Program-made: the position numbers and the translations under genes
From: Tiliqua scincoides
Taxonomy: Eukaryota > Chordata > Lepidosauria > Squamata > Scincidae
Direction of reading: 5' to 3'
Assembly (NCBI RefSeq): GCF_035046505.1
Contig: NC_089822.1
Coordinates: forward strand, 1 to 64,000
Length of the DNA: 64,000 bases
Part shown: positions 10,435 through 22,990 of the stretch, piece by piece
How the letters are laid out: each line of letters starts with the position of its first letter
How positions within the stretch are numbered: the stretch's first letter is position 1
The notes under the pieces: model-generated
What the model was told of the DNA's origin: nothing
The model's input: only the letters and a program-made list of their open reading frames with translations
The model's database searches: none

Positions 10435-13400
10435 ATGGAGGTGTCCAACAACAGCTGCTACTTTGCCAGTTGCTGGGACCCCCGTTTCTTCCTGGGTGGC
10501 TCCATTGTTCTGCTCCTGCTCATCTACCTCGCCCACAAGATCCTGCACAGTTCTCATCTGGAGGACAGAAGAGGCAACGAACTCCAGAGATGTCTGGCAC
10601 GGCCTCAGCCACCTGCAGAGTCTTGGCCTGAAAGACAGCAGGTAGGTAGCTGGTCTCCATTTGCAGCTGGTCCCCCGAGTCTGCAGAGCAGACCTAAAGC
10701 GCAGGGCTACTGTGCACACCGGTTACCCTGGATTTGAAATGCCAGCCCTGTCCCCAAGTATTCGCAGGGGGTGGGAGAGGAGATCAGGGCCCCTTTCTCC
10801 AGCAAGCTGCCAGTGCAGAGGCAACCCTGTACCCTCCGGTGACCTTTGTCTGGACCCCGGTCATGCCTACTTTGAGCCCCAGCCTCGCCCAGGGGGATCC
10901 AGACAGGGCCTGCCTTTCAAAGGTGCCTGTGGATGTAAGTAGCAGCCTCCAGCGCTGCTGCATGCCTGACAGGGACTTTCTCAGCCCCTCTGGTACTGCC
11001 AGATTCTTCCATTGAGCTGCAGCACCTTCTGTGACAGCCTTTCATGAAGAGTTCATGTGCTTGTGCTGGAGGAGAAACCAAGGCACCGTGCCTAGTGGTT
11101 AGTGACGGTCCCCTCTCCTTGCTGTCTCTGCTGCTTCCTCTTTTGCTTTTGGCAAAGACTGGCCTGGAGGCAGTGCACACAAAAGGGCGTCTGCACCAAG
11201 TGGGGAGTGTCGGGCCGGACACAGCGACTCCTGGCATGTGTGTCTCTGTGGCTGTGACGAGAGGCAGGCGTGGGTGTCCTGAAGAGCAAGTTGTGATGAG
11301 GAGGGAGATGTCGGGCCCTTGGCCTGTGACTCTGCCAAGGGAAGGGGGTGTTCAGGGGCACCCTTTGGAGTAAATGTGCTGCCCCCTCTTTTCCAGGCAG
11401 CTCATCCAGAGAGCAGAGACCAGCCCCAGGCAAATGTATACAACGGCGAAGGTAATACCAGCCCCCCAGGATTCCCCCCAGGCAGCCATCTGCTCTGCTC
11501 CCTGAAAGAGTAGCGTGTTGATTTTGTCCCCATGTCCTCTCCACTGGGTTCCTTTCAGGTGCCGGTTTGGCCCAAGAGCGCGTCAGTCCTCACTCTGGCA
11601 CAAGCAGGCCTCTCTCCCACACTGCCCAGTCATCTCCAAGAGCTTTCCAGTGCCTCTCCCAGTATGAACCCCCCCCCCACAAACGCATCTCCAGGGCCTC
11701 AATTCCTGCATGTTCACCCTGCCGCCCCCCAACTGCCAGAGATGTAGTTGCAGAACACCTCTTAAGAGCCTGTAGGGACAGGCAGGAAAACACGAAGTTC
11801 TGGTCGCCGCATCTCAAAAAAGACACAGTGGAAATGGAAAAGGTGCAAAAGAGAACGACTAAGTTGATTACGGGGCTGGGGCACCTTCTTTTTGAGGAAA
11901 GGCTACGGCGTTTGGGCCTCTTCAGCCTAGGAAAGAGACGCCTGAGGGGGGACATGATTGAGACATACAAAATTATGCAGGGGATGGACCGAGTGGATAG
12001 GGAGATGCTCTTTACACTCTCACATAACACCAGAACCAGGGGCAGCCACTCAAATTGAGTGTTGGGAGGGTTAGGACAGACAAAAGAAAATATTTCTTCA
12101 CTCAGCGTGTGGTTGGTCTGTGGAACTCCTTGCCACAGGATGTGGTGATGGCGTCTAGCCTGGATGCCTTTAAAAGGGGATTGGACAAGTTTCTAGAGGA
12201 AAAATCCATTATGGGGTACAAGCCATGATGTGTATGCGCAACCTCCTGATTTTAGAAATGGGTTATGTCAGAATGCCAGATGCAAGGGAGGGCACCAGGA
12301 TGAGGTCACTTGTTATCTGGTGTGCTCCCTGGGGCATTTGGTGGGCCGCTGTGAGATACAGGAAGCTGGACTAGATGGGCCTTTGGCCTGATCCAGTGGG
12401 GCTGTTCTGTTCTTATGTCATTGCTCTCTCACTCCAGCAGTGCCTGCTGCATCCAGCAAAGAACCACCAGCGAGTCATCATGGACACCAGGCAGGCAGCC
12501 TCCAAGATGTGCAGGGGAAGAAGAGGTTCTGCTTGGCACAGGGGGCTCCCTCCATCCCCACGGCTTGCATTTGCCCTGCTGGCGTCACCAGGCGAATGGG
12601 GAGCCTCCGCCACTCCCTTTCTGGCACCTCTGAAGTCTCCTTCAGCAGCAGGACAGACTACAGCTCCTCCTCCTCTGGTTGGTCCTGGGCCTCCTCTCAC
12701 AGCCAGAAGGGCAGGAAGACCCACAAGGTCATCCTTGAACTGCAGGAAGCCCACACACGTTCTTGGGAGCTGGACTTTTCTCGCATTGCTTGGGCAGAGC
12801 AGACCATCTTTCCCAAGAAAAGAGCCCTTCTCCCTGGCTCACACCAAGGGCGCAGTCCTGGTAGAGGCTGTGGGCATAGACGGCGGAGAGGTGTGCATGC
12901 ATCACGTGCAGCCAGCAGGTCACCGCAAGCGGCACTTTCTGCCAGGCACACCCCCTTTTTGGCAGGAGCTGTGCAGGCAGTCTTGGAAAGGCACGTGGCT
13001 GCCAAGGAAGTTGAGCATGCCCTGGGGCTGCCCTTGGTCCCGCTCAGGTCCTGTCAGGCCTTTATGCCCCTTGCTCCACACACAGTTTCTTGGAAACCTG
13101 CCAGCGATGTCGTAGTAGTCACCAGGTCTCAAGTTCTCTCATTCCTCAGTGATGAGGTCAGGAGGACCCTCGAGCACCACCTCAATCAGATGGTGCACCT
13201 CAGGCACTGGGGGCTGCCTCTGAGCGTACAGGAAGCTCTCGGGCACATGCAGCCAGTCTCTCCTTGCCTGGCAGCCAGCCCATCGCCTGCCCTCCAGAAG
13301 GAGGACCATTTCCAGGTGGTCCAGCCCTTGGCCCAAGTGCCCTCCTGGATGCATTCCACCGCTTCGTCTGCAGGTGTGGAGTTCCTGGAGTCCCATGCCC

Positions 13401-16400
13401 TCAGGAAGCGGCTCCAGCACCAGTGGGGCCTGCCCAGCCTGATCCAGCAGTCCCTAAGCCAGTTCAGCCCAGTTCCACTGCCATCCACAACTGGCCCCGC
13501 AGCAGCGCCAGAGGAAACCCTCCCAGTCATCAGCCAACTGCCATTCCTCTCGCTGGAGACCAGGGCACAGCTGGACAATCACATAAAGACCACCATTGCA
13601 GAGAAGCGGTGGGGCCTTCCCAGGATGGTGCTGCGGTCCCTCCAGCTGTTCATGCCGTTCTCTCCGCTGCCTGCAGGAAAGGAGAAGAAGGCCCCACTGT
13701 TTCCCAAAGGGAGGGTCCTGGAAACCAAGAGGCCTGTGCCTGGAAAAGGAGCAGGGCCCTCAGAGAGACCTGCTGATTCCTCCTTGGAAGAACCACCCCC
13801 ACAGAGCCGCTGGGAATCCGAGCAGGTTTTGCAGAGACACTTGGTCAGGAAAGCCCTTGAGATCCAGCTGGAGCTCTTTGCCTCTCTGGTTCAAGACTCT
13901 CGCAAAACCTCCCTCCCCGCGGAGGAGCGCAGCCTTCCCAGGTCTCTTCCTCCAGGGCTGAGAGCAGTGCAGCCACGGTCCCAGGACCTTCTCTTTATGG
14001 AGCCTCCCGTTCTGGATCACATCAAACTGAACATCATCCGCAAGAGCCTGGCCTTCAGGTGGGGGCTGCCCACGCTCTACCAGCAGTCTGTGGCTTGCCT
14101 CTTCCGTGGAGTGGCCCCACCGCCTCCACGCCCCCACTCGCCCAGGAGTGCCACTGCAGTCAGGGTCCCTGAAACACGGGCAGCCCTGTTCCTTGCAGAG
14201 AGGATCCAGGAGGAGTTGGAGTGGCACATCCAGAGGAAGCGGCTGCAGCACATCTGGGGCCTGCCAGGCCTGGTCCAGAGATCCCTCTGCTGCCTTCTCC
14301 CCACAGCCCCCCTGCAGCTGCATCACAGGCCTGGACTGGAGGGTGTGGTGGTTCTCCAGGCCAAACTGCTCTTCCTCAGCCAAGAAACCCGGCAGAAGCT
14401 GGACCTGAACGTGCGGAAGAGAGTTGTCCTCCGGCGCTGGGGGCTGCCCAGAGTGCTGCGTGAATCCCTGAAGCTGCTGTGCGCTGAGATGGGGCTTCGC
14501 CCCCTTGGGCAGGCCGTAGTGAGGTCTCCGCAGGCACTGCCTGGTACTGTCTGTCCCAGTGACTCCACCTGTGGGACTTTTGCCAGAGCATCAGCAGTGA
14601 GCGAGGGCAGGCAAGCCAGGAGAGGGGTGACTGCTGCCCCCTGCAAGGCTCAGGCACCCCCCATGCTTGGGCCCCGGGAGCTGGAGAAGATGAGGCAGCA
14701 TTTAGTCAAGAAATCTGTGGAGACGCAGTTGGGGGTCCTCCCTCCCATCGCCAGGCGGTCTCGGCGGCTCACACTGCTGGCCGCGAAGCAGCCCCTCCCC
14801 AGGCTGATTTGTCCCGGCCAGGGGTCTCCGAGGCCTCGCAACTCTCTCCTGCCTTTTGAGCGTGCAGATGATGTGGGTCGAATTGAACTGTCTGTCTGTC
14901 GGAAACGCTTGTCCTCTCTCTGGGGGCTGGGCATGCGCTATGTGGAGGCGCTTGGTGCAGTGATGCCCGCGCCGTCCTCCCCGCCTCTCACACCCAGAAC
15001 CAGGGTGGCTGCGAAGTTCTCTGAAGTGCAGACACTGCTTCTTCCACGGCAGGCCAGAGACGCCCTGGAGCTGTGTGTCAGAAAGAAGAGGCTGCAGCAT
15101 GAGTGGGGCTTTCCAGCACTCGTCCAGTGGTCCCTGAAGGCCTTCACGCAGGGGTTCTCCCGGCTCCCCACCCCCCTCCAGACTGAGATCCATGTCAGCG
15201 TCTTGCCGCAGGAGCTCTCCTTCTTTTCCCAAGACATCTGCAGCCACCTTGAGCTGCACGTGCAGAAGCTGAAGCTGCATCGGCACTGGGGCTTGCCCAG
15301 GAGAGTCCTGGAGTCTCTGCGGCTGCTGTGCCCAGAGCTCGGAAGAAGTCATGTGCTTGAAAAGAAAGAGGCCAGGCCTCCCCTTGCAGTGGTGGACTCC
15401 AGCCATGGCAGCCCCCCAGAGTCCTGGCCTGTGGGGACGGTGAGCATGGGGCCAGGCACCAGGAAAGCCAAAAGAATTGCCAGGACTGCTGCCGTCCCGC
15501 GGCCTCCACCTTCTGCACTGGGTCCCAGAGACCTGGAGAAGATCAAGCTGCACCTGGTGAAGAAGTGTGTGGAGGTGCAGCTGCAGACCTTCCCTGCTTG
15601 GGCCAAGCGGTCTTGGCAACGTGCATCACTGCCCCGGCGGCCACCCCTGCCCAAGCCAATCTCTCCAAGCCACAGGCCCTTGCAACCTCGCAGCCGCCTT
15701 CTGCCCTTTGAGAGGACAGAAGACCTGGACAAGATGGAGCTGACTGTCCAGCGCAAGAAACTGGCATCTCTCTGGGGCTTGGGCACCCGCTACGTGGTGG
15801 CTCTGGGTGGAATGGTGCCCAGAGTGCGCTTGCAGCCTTTCAGACGCAGGAAGGCCACCATTGTCTATCTGGGAAAGGAGACCCCCTTCCTCTCGGGGCA
15901 GGAGAGGGATGCATTAGAACTTCAGGTGAGAAAGAAAAGGATCCAGCACCTCTGGGGTTGCCCAGCCCTCGTCCAGAGGTCACTGCTGGGTTTCATGCAC
16001 CGAGCTCCTTCAAGACCCACCTGCCCACCAACAAGGGCTACCATCCACATTCAGCGCCTGGAACTGGCCTGCTTTTCACCAGGCACCTGCAGGTCCCTGG
16101 AGCTCCATGTGCAGAAGATGAAGCTCCAGCGGTTGTGGGGACTCCCTGGCAGAGTCCTCGAGTCCTTGAAGTTATTCCTTCCCTCAGGTTCCTTGGGTGT
16201 GATGGGAAAGGAGAGCGGGCCACAGAGATCCCCACTCTCACCTCAGAAACCCTTTGTGTCCACAGAGAACCTGAACGTGAGTCAGGAAACGTCTGACCAG
16301 GACAGGCCTGGAATTGCCGTGTCAGGCAGGACTGAGGAGACAGGAAGGGGCAGGAAGCCTGAATCGGAGCCACCGCAGCAGGGAGGAAAGGCACCCACAG

Positions 16401-17515
16401 AAGAACCGTCCAGCACAAGCAGGATCTCACCTGGGCACAGCATCAGTGCAGCCAGCGGCAGATGCAGCCAGCACGGGGCGGAGGCACCCTTTCCTGGGCA
16501 AGATGCCATGTCACATCCATCTTCCTCTGCCCAACGAACTGCCGAGGGAAGCCGGACCCCTCGGGCAGGCAAGAAGACAACTTCCCTCAACGAGGAGGAG
16601 CATCTGAGGATGTTGTGGCCTCATCTGAAGGAAGGGAGGGAAGGACAGGTGTGCCCGCCTCAATTCCTGTCCGGAGGAGAAGGCCTGGCAACCTCTGGCC
16701 CCCACAAGGCCATCAACAAGAAACTGTCCATCATTGGCTCAATCCTCGAGAAGAAACTGTCCCTGCAGCACGGGCTTCACAGCTGGCTGCACGACCAGCA
16801 GCAGCGAGAAAAGGTCAGGACCAGAGGCCTGGGAGGGACAGTGCTTGCTGGGGAAGTGCCGCACGGGAAGGGAATCCAGACCGGCCAGGGGGCGGCGGCA
16901 GCTGCTGCTGCTGCTGCAAAGGCAGCCATCACCGTGCGTTGGGAGGAAGTGCGGTGCGGTTGCAGTCGAGCCGCAGACTCTGTCACGGCGGCTAGTCAGA
17001 AGGCCACCCTGAGAGCACAGCCGTCTCAGGCAGGCAGGATGAAGCCCCGAGTTGGACTGGAAGACCTTCCCGCTTCAAGCCCGGAGGGGGGAAGTGGCTG
17101 CTTGGCCCTGCATAGAGCCAGCAGCGGTAGAAAGAGGGCTGAGGCCAGAGGCACAAGGCCCCTGACAAAGGAAAGCGGGCAAGTCGCAGTCCTCCAAGAA
17201 AGCCAGGCTGCAAATGGAGAATGGAGGCCAAGCGGCAAGGCTCAGGGCTGCAGCAGCAAGAAACGGAGGCTGAGCAGCAGGAGGTCGAGGAGCAGGGAAC
17301 GGAGGTCGAGCAGCAGGTCGAGCAGCAAGGAACGGAGATCAAGAGCGAGCAAGAGGCGCTCTCGTGGTACAGAGCAGAGTTCGAGCAGCAGAAAGCAGAG
17401 ATCAACCTTCAGGAAATGGCTCTCCAGCATGAAAGAGACACCAAAAAGAAGGGCACCAAAAGCAGGCTTCAGATCCAGGAAGGACACGGAGCCTGCGCCT
17501 TGGACCTTGCAGTAG
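10435..17515 (+). CDS. SPATA31-family protein with 16 W-G-x-P modules
   Basis: Exon 1 (10435-10641) encodes MEVSNNSCYFASCWD and then a single membrane segment (FFLGGSIVLLLLIYLAHKIL). Exon 2 is 11397-11451. An optional exon 3 at 11559-11771 is in phase but has a weak CCT/GTAGGG donor. The giant last exon runs 12438-17515. Exons 1, 2 and 4 give 1779 residues; with exon 3, 1850. A short TM exon followed by a huge terminal exon is the SPATA31/FAM205 layout, and relatives lie in human 9p13.3. The body has modules of the form LELxVRKKRLQHxWGxPALV followed by QRSLxxF, arranged A-B-C-D four times (A at about 12974, 13818, 14678 and 15533). A conserved-looking KKLSIIGSILEKKLSLQHGL lies near 16720. A poly-Ala run is at about 16890 and an Arg/Ser-rich tail at 17256-17450. 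Mammalian members act in spermatogenesis; the role here is inferred. A CR1 sits just before exon 4. Confidence 0.8.
11793..12418 (+). mobile_element. CR1 LINE 3' fragment inside the SPATA31-like gene
   Basis: Starts [20 protein letters not shown], continues through [20 protein letters not shown] and the CR1 3' UTR, and ends GGGGCTGTTCTGTTCTTATG just before the acceptor of the giant exon (exon begins 12438). It has the same orientation as the gene. Upstream host sequence (11559-11790) reads in frame into the element. Confidence 0.9.
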
Positions 17516-17924
17516 GTCCAGACGTGCAGCAGTGGAGAGATGGAGACCCAGCAGCAAGGAACGGAGAGGCCCAGGACAAGGCAGTGCAGTTGGGACGGGG
17601 ATCTGTTTTCTGACCTGTTGGTGTTTTTGCGCCAGAAAGTTGGGCACCAGAGACCCACTTCCAGAAGCACCCTGAAGGTATCAGAGGAAGCTGGACACCC
17701 TGTGAAGAGCCCTGTGATGACAGCGACACTTCCTGCGCATCAGTCCATCTTTCTGACCCCAGAGGGATGCGCTTCCCAGCCACAGCAAGTGACCCAGGCG
17801 CAGCAGTCTGCAGGAAGTGTGGCCGCTCCTGGCAAGGCACACCAAGAAGGCTGGCTGGTTGGCTGGCTGGAGCGAACAGATCTCCATGCGGGGCGGGGGG
17901 GGGAGTGGCCCTTTGCTAACAAGT

Positions 17925-17930
17925 AATAAA
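17925..17930 (+). terminator. Poly(A) signal AATAAA of the SPATA31-like gene
   Basis: AATAAA about 410 bases after the stop codon at 17513-17515, followed by a T-rich stretch (GCTTTTGTC). The intervening 3' UTR has no recognisable feature. Confidence 0.6.
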
Positions 17931-18877
17931 GCATGCTTTTGTCAACATTGCTTGACCAGATGCTGGCAGGGGCTTCCTGCGCATTGCATTGCTCCGTCTT
18001 CTCTTGCACAGACAGCCCACAGCCTCTGTCGGCAGGGGCCTGGATACTGCAATGGGCAGAGGAGGCTGGCAGCCAGTCACTCTGCTTGTGGACGTGAGTC
18101 AAGCTGCCTTGAGCCAAGTCCCAGACCAGGATTTCAGCACCTCCCCAGCACAGCTTTGCTATGCAAGAGCAGGAGACGCACTGCCGCTTTCTGGGAGCCC
18201 TGCCTAGGGGCAGGAGAAGGCTGAGGGCCTGTGCAGAGCTGGCCCCACAGCCTCAGACATGCCACACTGGGCAGGTGGTCCCAACTTGCTTTCATGCTCT
18301 CCTGATCATGGGATCCATCCAGTTCAGGTCCCTTTATCAAGGAAGGAGAAGCACAGGTCAGGTGGCATCTGAATGCAGTCCAGTGCCAGAGGTTAGTTGT
18401 TTTCTCTTCAAATAGAAGGTAGTAACTCGCTGGGGCAGCTGCCATTTAAACCAAGGTGGGTGGCTGTGGGCTGAGCAGCACTGGGGGCTAATAGCCAGAC
18501 TGGAAGCCCACAAGAAGCCCCTTCTTCTAGGGTCTCATTTGTTTATTTATAAGCATTTGTACCCCACCTTGCCTAACCCAGGAGAAAAGGTAGATTACAA
18601 AAAACAATAAATGAATACCAAACAGATACGACTTGAAGCAAAATCCACTATAAAACCGAAGCAGAGATTCAAATCAAGAAACAGCAAATCAATCAAGAAC
18701 CATCCAGAGCAGGAGATCAGCCAGGACAAGGCCAGGCACAACAATTTAAAAACAAAACAAAAAACCCTTGCTTTGCTGTTGCAGCTGCCAGCCCTCACCA
18801 CAGGCTGGAGGTTTGTTTTGGGATCAGAAGAAGGAATATGCCCAGCTCAGTCAAGGCGCAAAAGTACTTTATTTTTC
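17931..18877. other. Intergenic, no gene seen
   Basis: No coding exon is seen. At about 18538-18610 there is an old LINE/SINE-type tail (GTTTATTTATAAGCATTTGT, then CCCCACCTTGCC). The rest is unclassified. Confidence 0.5.
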
Positions 18878-19242
18878 CAGTGGTTCTCACATATTTAGCA
18901 CCGGGACCCACTTTTTAGAATGAGAATCTGTCAGGACCTACCAGAAGTGATGTCATGACAGGAAGTGACATCATCAAGCAGGAAAATTTTTAACAATCCT
19001 AAGCTGCAATCCTGTCCACTCTTACCCAGGAGTAAGTACCATTGACTATTCTTTTAACTATAAGAATATTCATAGTAGCTTGTTAAAAGCACAGGTCTGT
19101 AACATTTTCCCAAATGCAGTCACATACCGTAGTAGCATCAAGTCTAATACATTTTTAAAATATATTGAATTGAATGAGGACCCACCTGAAATTGGCTCAC
19201 GACCCACCTAGTGGGTCCTGACCCACCATTTGAGAAACACTG
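18878..19242. mobile_element. Non-autonomous hAT-type MITE
   Basis: The left end CAGTGGTTCTCACATATTTA and right end CATTTGAGAAACACTG are inverted repeats. The interior matches the element at 59595-60044, for example GAAGTGACATCATCAAGCAG and CCTAGTGGGTCC near the right end. No clear target duplication remains here, suggesting age. There is no coding capacity. Confidence 0.75.
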
Positions 19243-20176
19243 ATCTAAGACAAAGCATACAAAGCAAAGCCAAATGTATGAAGCGCTAGCAAGTGGGCTT
19301 GCAGAGCAACGCAATGGTGTGGTGGTGCAAATAGCTGGGTCTCTCCTCTGACCCCAGTCCGTGTGAGATTGTGTAGGCCAGGTGCTCCCTTATCAGCTGA
19401 TCAGTGCTAAGTGGCAAGTGATTTAATGTTGCTATTGAAAGAGTTCTCATTGTTAAAAAGACTTTAGGATACCTGCAAGGCCTGGCTGATGCCAGCAAGA
19501 TACGTTCCCACCATGAGGGAGAGGGGCTACTAGCAGGTGCATCTAGATGAGGAGCATAAGTCTGGGCTGGCTGAGGCTCAGCTTGAGGCAAGGGGAAGCT
19601 TTCCCCCTTACTCCAGAGAGAGCCACACCAGCCCCAATGGGGCTACTTGGATCTGCACCACCTGACAAGGTGGCACAAATCAAGCAGCCCAGGACTGCCT
19701 CGGGTTGCCCAGGAACAGGGCTTGGAGATGGCATAAGTGACGGATCCTGGCCTCGCCTCCTGCTCCCTGACTGCTTGCCCTTCCCTCACCCAGGAATGCC
19801 TCCCTCCCACCTCCTACCCACCTTCTCCATGCCCCCCCCACCCCTGTGGCGGGTCAAGCTTGGCCAGCACAAATTCACCCTGCCTGGGGCCCACGGGGAG
19901 ACCAGCGCACATCCATGCCCTGCCTTATCTCCTTTTATGTTGTTGCAAAAGTGCTTTAGGCACTTTCAGGACGATGATGGTCCGATGGAAGGGCCTTGCA
20001 CCAGCCCATCAGCTGGTCTGGATTGCGCCTTAAGTTAGGTGACTTTAAAAGGGGGTTGGACACATCCACAGAGATCAGGAATACCACCAGCTCCTCACCA
20101 CGATGATGCTGTGGGTCCAGCAGTCGCCTGCCTCTGAATGTCTGTTGTAGGGTACCAATTGGCAGGAGAAGGGGAT
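19243..20176. other. Intergenic, no gene seen
   Basis: Contains only short incidental open frames. A degraded CR1-like stretch (TTAAAAGGGGGTTGGACACA) lies near 20045. Nothing else is supportable. Confidence 0.45.
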
Positions 20177-20858
20177 TGATCCTGAATGGGCACACTGTTA
20201 GTTTGGATTTTGGAGCGGCAAACAACAGATGACAGGAGAATTCAGAGGACTTCTGACAAAAGTAAATGTTTACTCGTTTGCAAACAGGACCCCCCCACAC
20301 ACACACAGGTGGAGGACCCCGAAGAATTACAATGATGCAGGTTTTATAGGGTATTCTAGATAGGGGAGGGGTACAAGAGCACACAAAGAAAGAAAAACAT
20401 CCATGGGAAGAATAACACACAAACAGACAGGAAAACAACATTTGGCATTTGTTATCAGTTCAGGATGTTACATAAGAACATAAGAACAGCCCCACTGGAT
20501 CAGGCCATAGGCCTGATTTGTTGATTTGAGAAGGGCAATTCTATGCGCATCGACCATTTGTTTACAGACATATCCATTACAGAGGATCTGGTACTCTAGC
20601 ACATCCCTTTTGCCCTAACTCTTTCATCTTTATTAGTTTATTGCCATTATTTATTGCTTTCTGTTCACCCTTGGGCCCATACTAGATTTCTTGCAGCCAG
20701 GCTGTTCTCTGAGAGGGATATTAGATGCTGGCTGGTAACATTCTTGGACAAGGGTCAGAAAGGGGCTTTTAGTCAGCGAAGGGCCTTGTGGGTATTTCAT
20801 ATTGTGAACTGGGCATTTTGGGGTATTTCTATATTGTGAGCTGGGCATTTTGAGATCA
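20177..20858 (-). repeat. 3' LTR of the ERV fossil, with a CR1 tail inserted
   Basis: Same family as 26350-26909 and longer, in part because a short reversed CR1 3' tail (20470-20517, CCCCACTGGATCAGGCCATA) has inserted. A purine-rich tract adjoins its minus-strand 5' edge, as expected for a 3' LTR. Confidence 0.75.
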
Positions 20859-22479
20859 GTTTCCCCCCTGATGGGCACCAAGGTGAACAGAAAGAGGATG
20901 GGATTTTAGTAAATCAGCTTGGTACACTTGGGCATGAGAGACAGAAGGGACTGTAGGACGCTGAGTCCTAACATATTGAAAACACAATGGAACCAAGCAA
21001 ACACAGCAACAAGACAAAAGTATTAGAATAACAATAGCTCCAATTGACACGAAAAGAGATCTAAGTTAACCACAATCCACAAGCCAGTTTAACCAGTTGG
21101 GAGAAACACCATGGGTGACATGAGTGAGCAAGGTCCTTGAGATCATTTGTAAGGTTAGTTTGATTCAGAGACTATTTTCTATTGGGCTGAACAAAAAAAT
21201 CCATCAACACACATCTTACTTTGATAGGAATCATAAATCAAGACCACTTTTGAGGTACACCAGGGTGGTGGAGTTTTAGTTCACTTTCTGCAGAGCATTC
21301 TGAATACACAAGGGCAAAGAGTGAGTTCAAAGTGCAAAGCATAGCTACCTGTCTGGGCGTCTGGTCTGAGAGCAGTGTGGACACCCTGGAGAGTGACTCT
21401 GTGTTAGGGCACTTGGGGGAGTGACTCTATGTTTGGGTAGTCAGGAGAGTAACTATTTGCTAGCCACACCCTCTTAGTCTTTAAGGATATTGAAAAGTTG
21501 CTTACATGTAGGCAGAATGTTTGGAGATAAATGTGTAACTCAGGGTATGAATGGAGGGAATTCTCTTAATCACCTAGGATGCAGGTAAACAGGGCCAGCA
21601 GTGTCAGCTAGAATGCATATTAGCTCTTTGGTAGCAGAGCCTGTCTAGCAACTTTTAAGTGAGGTTTACCTAAGTTAATGTGAAATACAGGCATAATCCA
21701 ATGTTTTGGTACAAAATATGGAAGTTACTGAAATTGCATTCAGGAAAGCAAACACAAACTGAAGATACAATGGAAAATAATAGAATGAATAGAAAATAAA
21801 AATACTGCATTAAAACAACTTCATCCAAAGAAATCATACATGCTCATAACAGCTCATTATTCATCGGCAATGAGTCCCCTCAGCAGGTCCAACTCCAACA
21901 TATCCTTCAGCATCAGGCAAGCAAGGTTTTCTTCATCTTCCAGCAGCTGTCTTCTAGGCGACCTTGTGTATAGTCAGTGACCTGACAAGCTTGTACCTCC
22001 CGTGTTGAATCTCCATCTGTCCATCTGGGGGTGTGTGGCGAGGGACCGGTGTATCCTCTATCTTGCCATCTCTTCCTTCAGTGAGTGTACCCAGGCTGAG
22101 GAAAAGAGGTTTGGTCTCCTTCACAGCCAAGTTGCCTCCACCATTTGTCTCAGTTCAGAGGAGCACAGGCAGGAACCGTCTTCAGGTCTGAACCAGCATT
22201 GGTTGGAAGTTAGGTCCATGTAGCGCTGGACTTGTGTGAGCTTGTCCAGTGGATGTGTTGGTTGGAGTTAGCCACACTGACCCTGCTATGGAGCTCACTG
22301 CAGATGATAATGCTGAAGCATTCATGATTTCTGAGTATAAAGCAGAAAAGAAAACAAAGCAAAACACATACTCAAGGAGTCAATGTGGTAAATAGTACTT
22401 TTAACTCTGTTTACATTATCTTCATGCAAATTATTTTCTTCTTCAGCGGTGCATCTCAGGGTACACCTTCTATGCGTTG

Positions 22480-22990
22480 GAACACATTTGAGACATCTCA
22501 AAAGGATGTATTGGAAATGGAAAAGGTACAAAAGAGAGCAACGAAGATGGTTGCTGGGCTGGGGCACCTTCCCTATGAGGAAAGTCCACAGCGCCTGAGC
22601 CCCTGCGGCCCAGAAAAGAGACACCTGAGGGGGAACATGATTGAGACACAAAATCATGCATGGGGAGGACAAAGTGGACAGAAAGATGCTCTTTACACTC
22701 TTACATAACACCAGAACCAGGGGACATCTACTTAAAATTGAGCGTTAGAAGAGCCAGGACAGACAGAAGAAAACACCTCCCCACTCCATGTGTGGTTGGT
22801 CTGTGGAACTCCTTGCCACAGGAAGCGGCGATGGCATCTGGCCCGGATGCCCTCAGAAAGGGGACTGGACAAGTCTCTGGAGGAAAAAATCCATTACGGG
22901 TTACAAGCCACGATGTGCACGTGCAACCTCCTGATTTTAGAAATGGGCTATGTCAGATGCAAGGGAGGGCACCAGGATGCAGGTCTCCTG
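22480..22990 (+). mobile_element. CR1 LINE fragment nested in the ERV
   Basis: The C-terminal CR1 signature is present ([20 protein letters not shown], then LWNSLPQEAAMAS-type sequence), running into the CR1 3' UTR near 22920-22980. Orientation is opposite to the ERV, so it inserted after the provirus was formed. Confidence 0.85.

Noticed and set aside
13760-15619. Several long minus-strand open frames across the SPATA31-like exon
   Set aside because: They mirror the repetitive GC-rich coding modules on the plus strand and resemble nothing.
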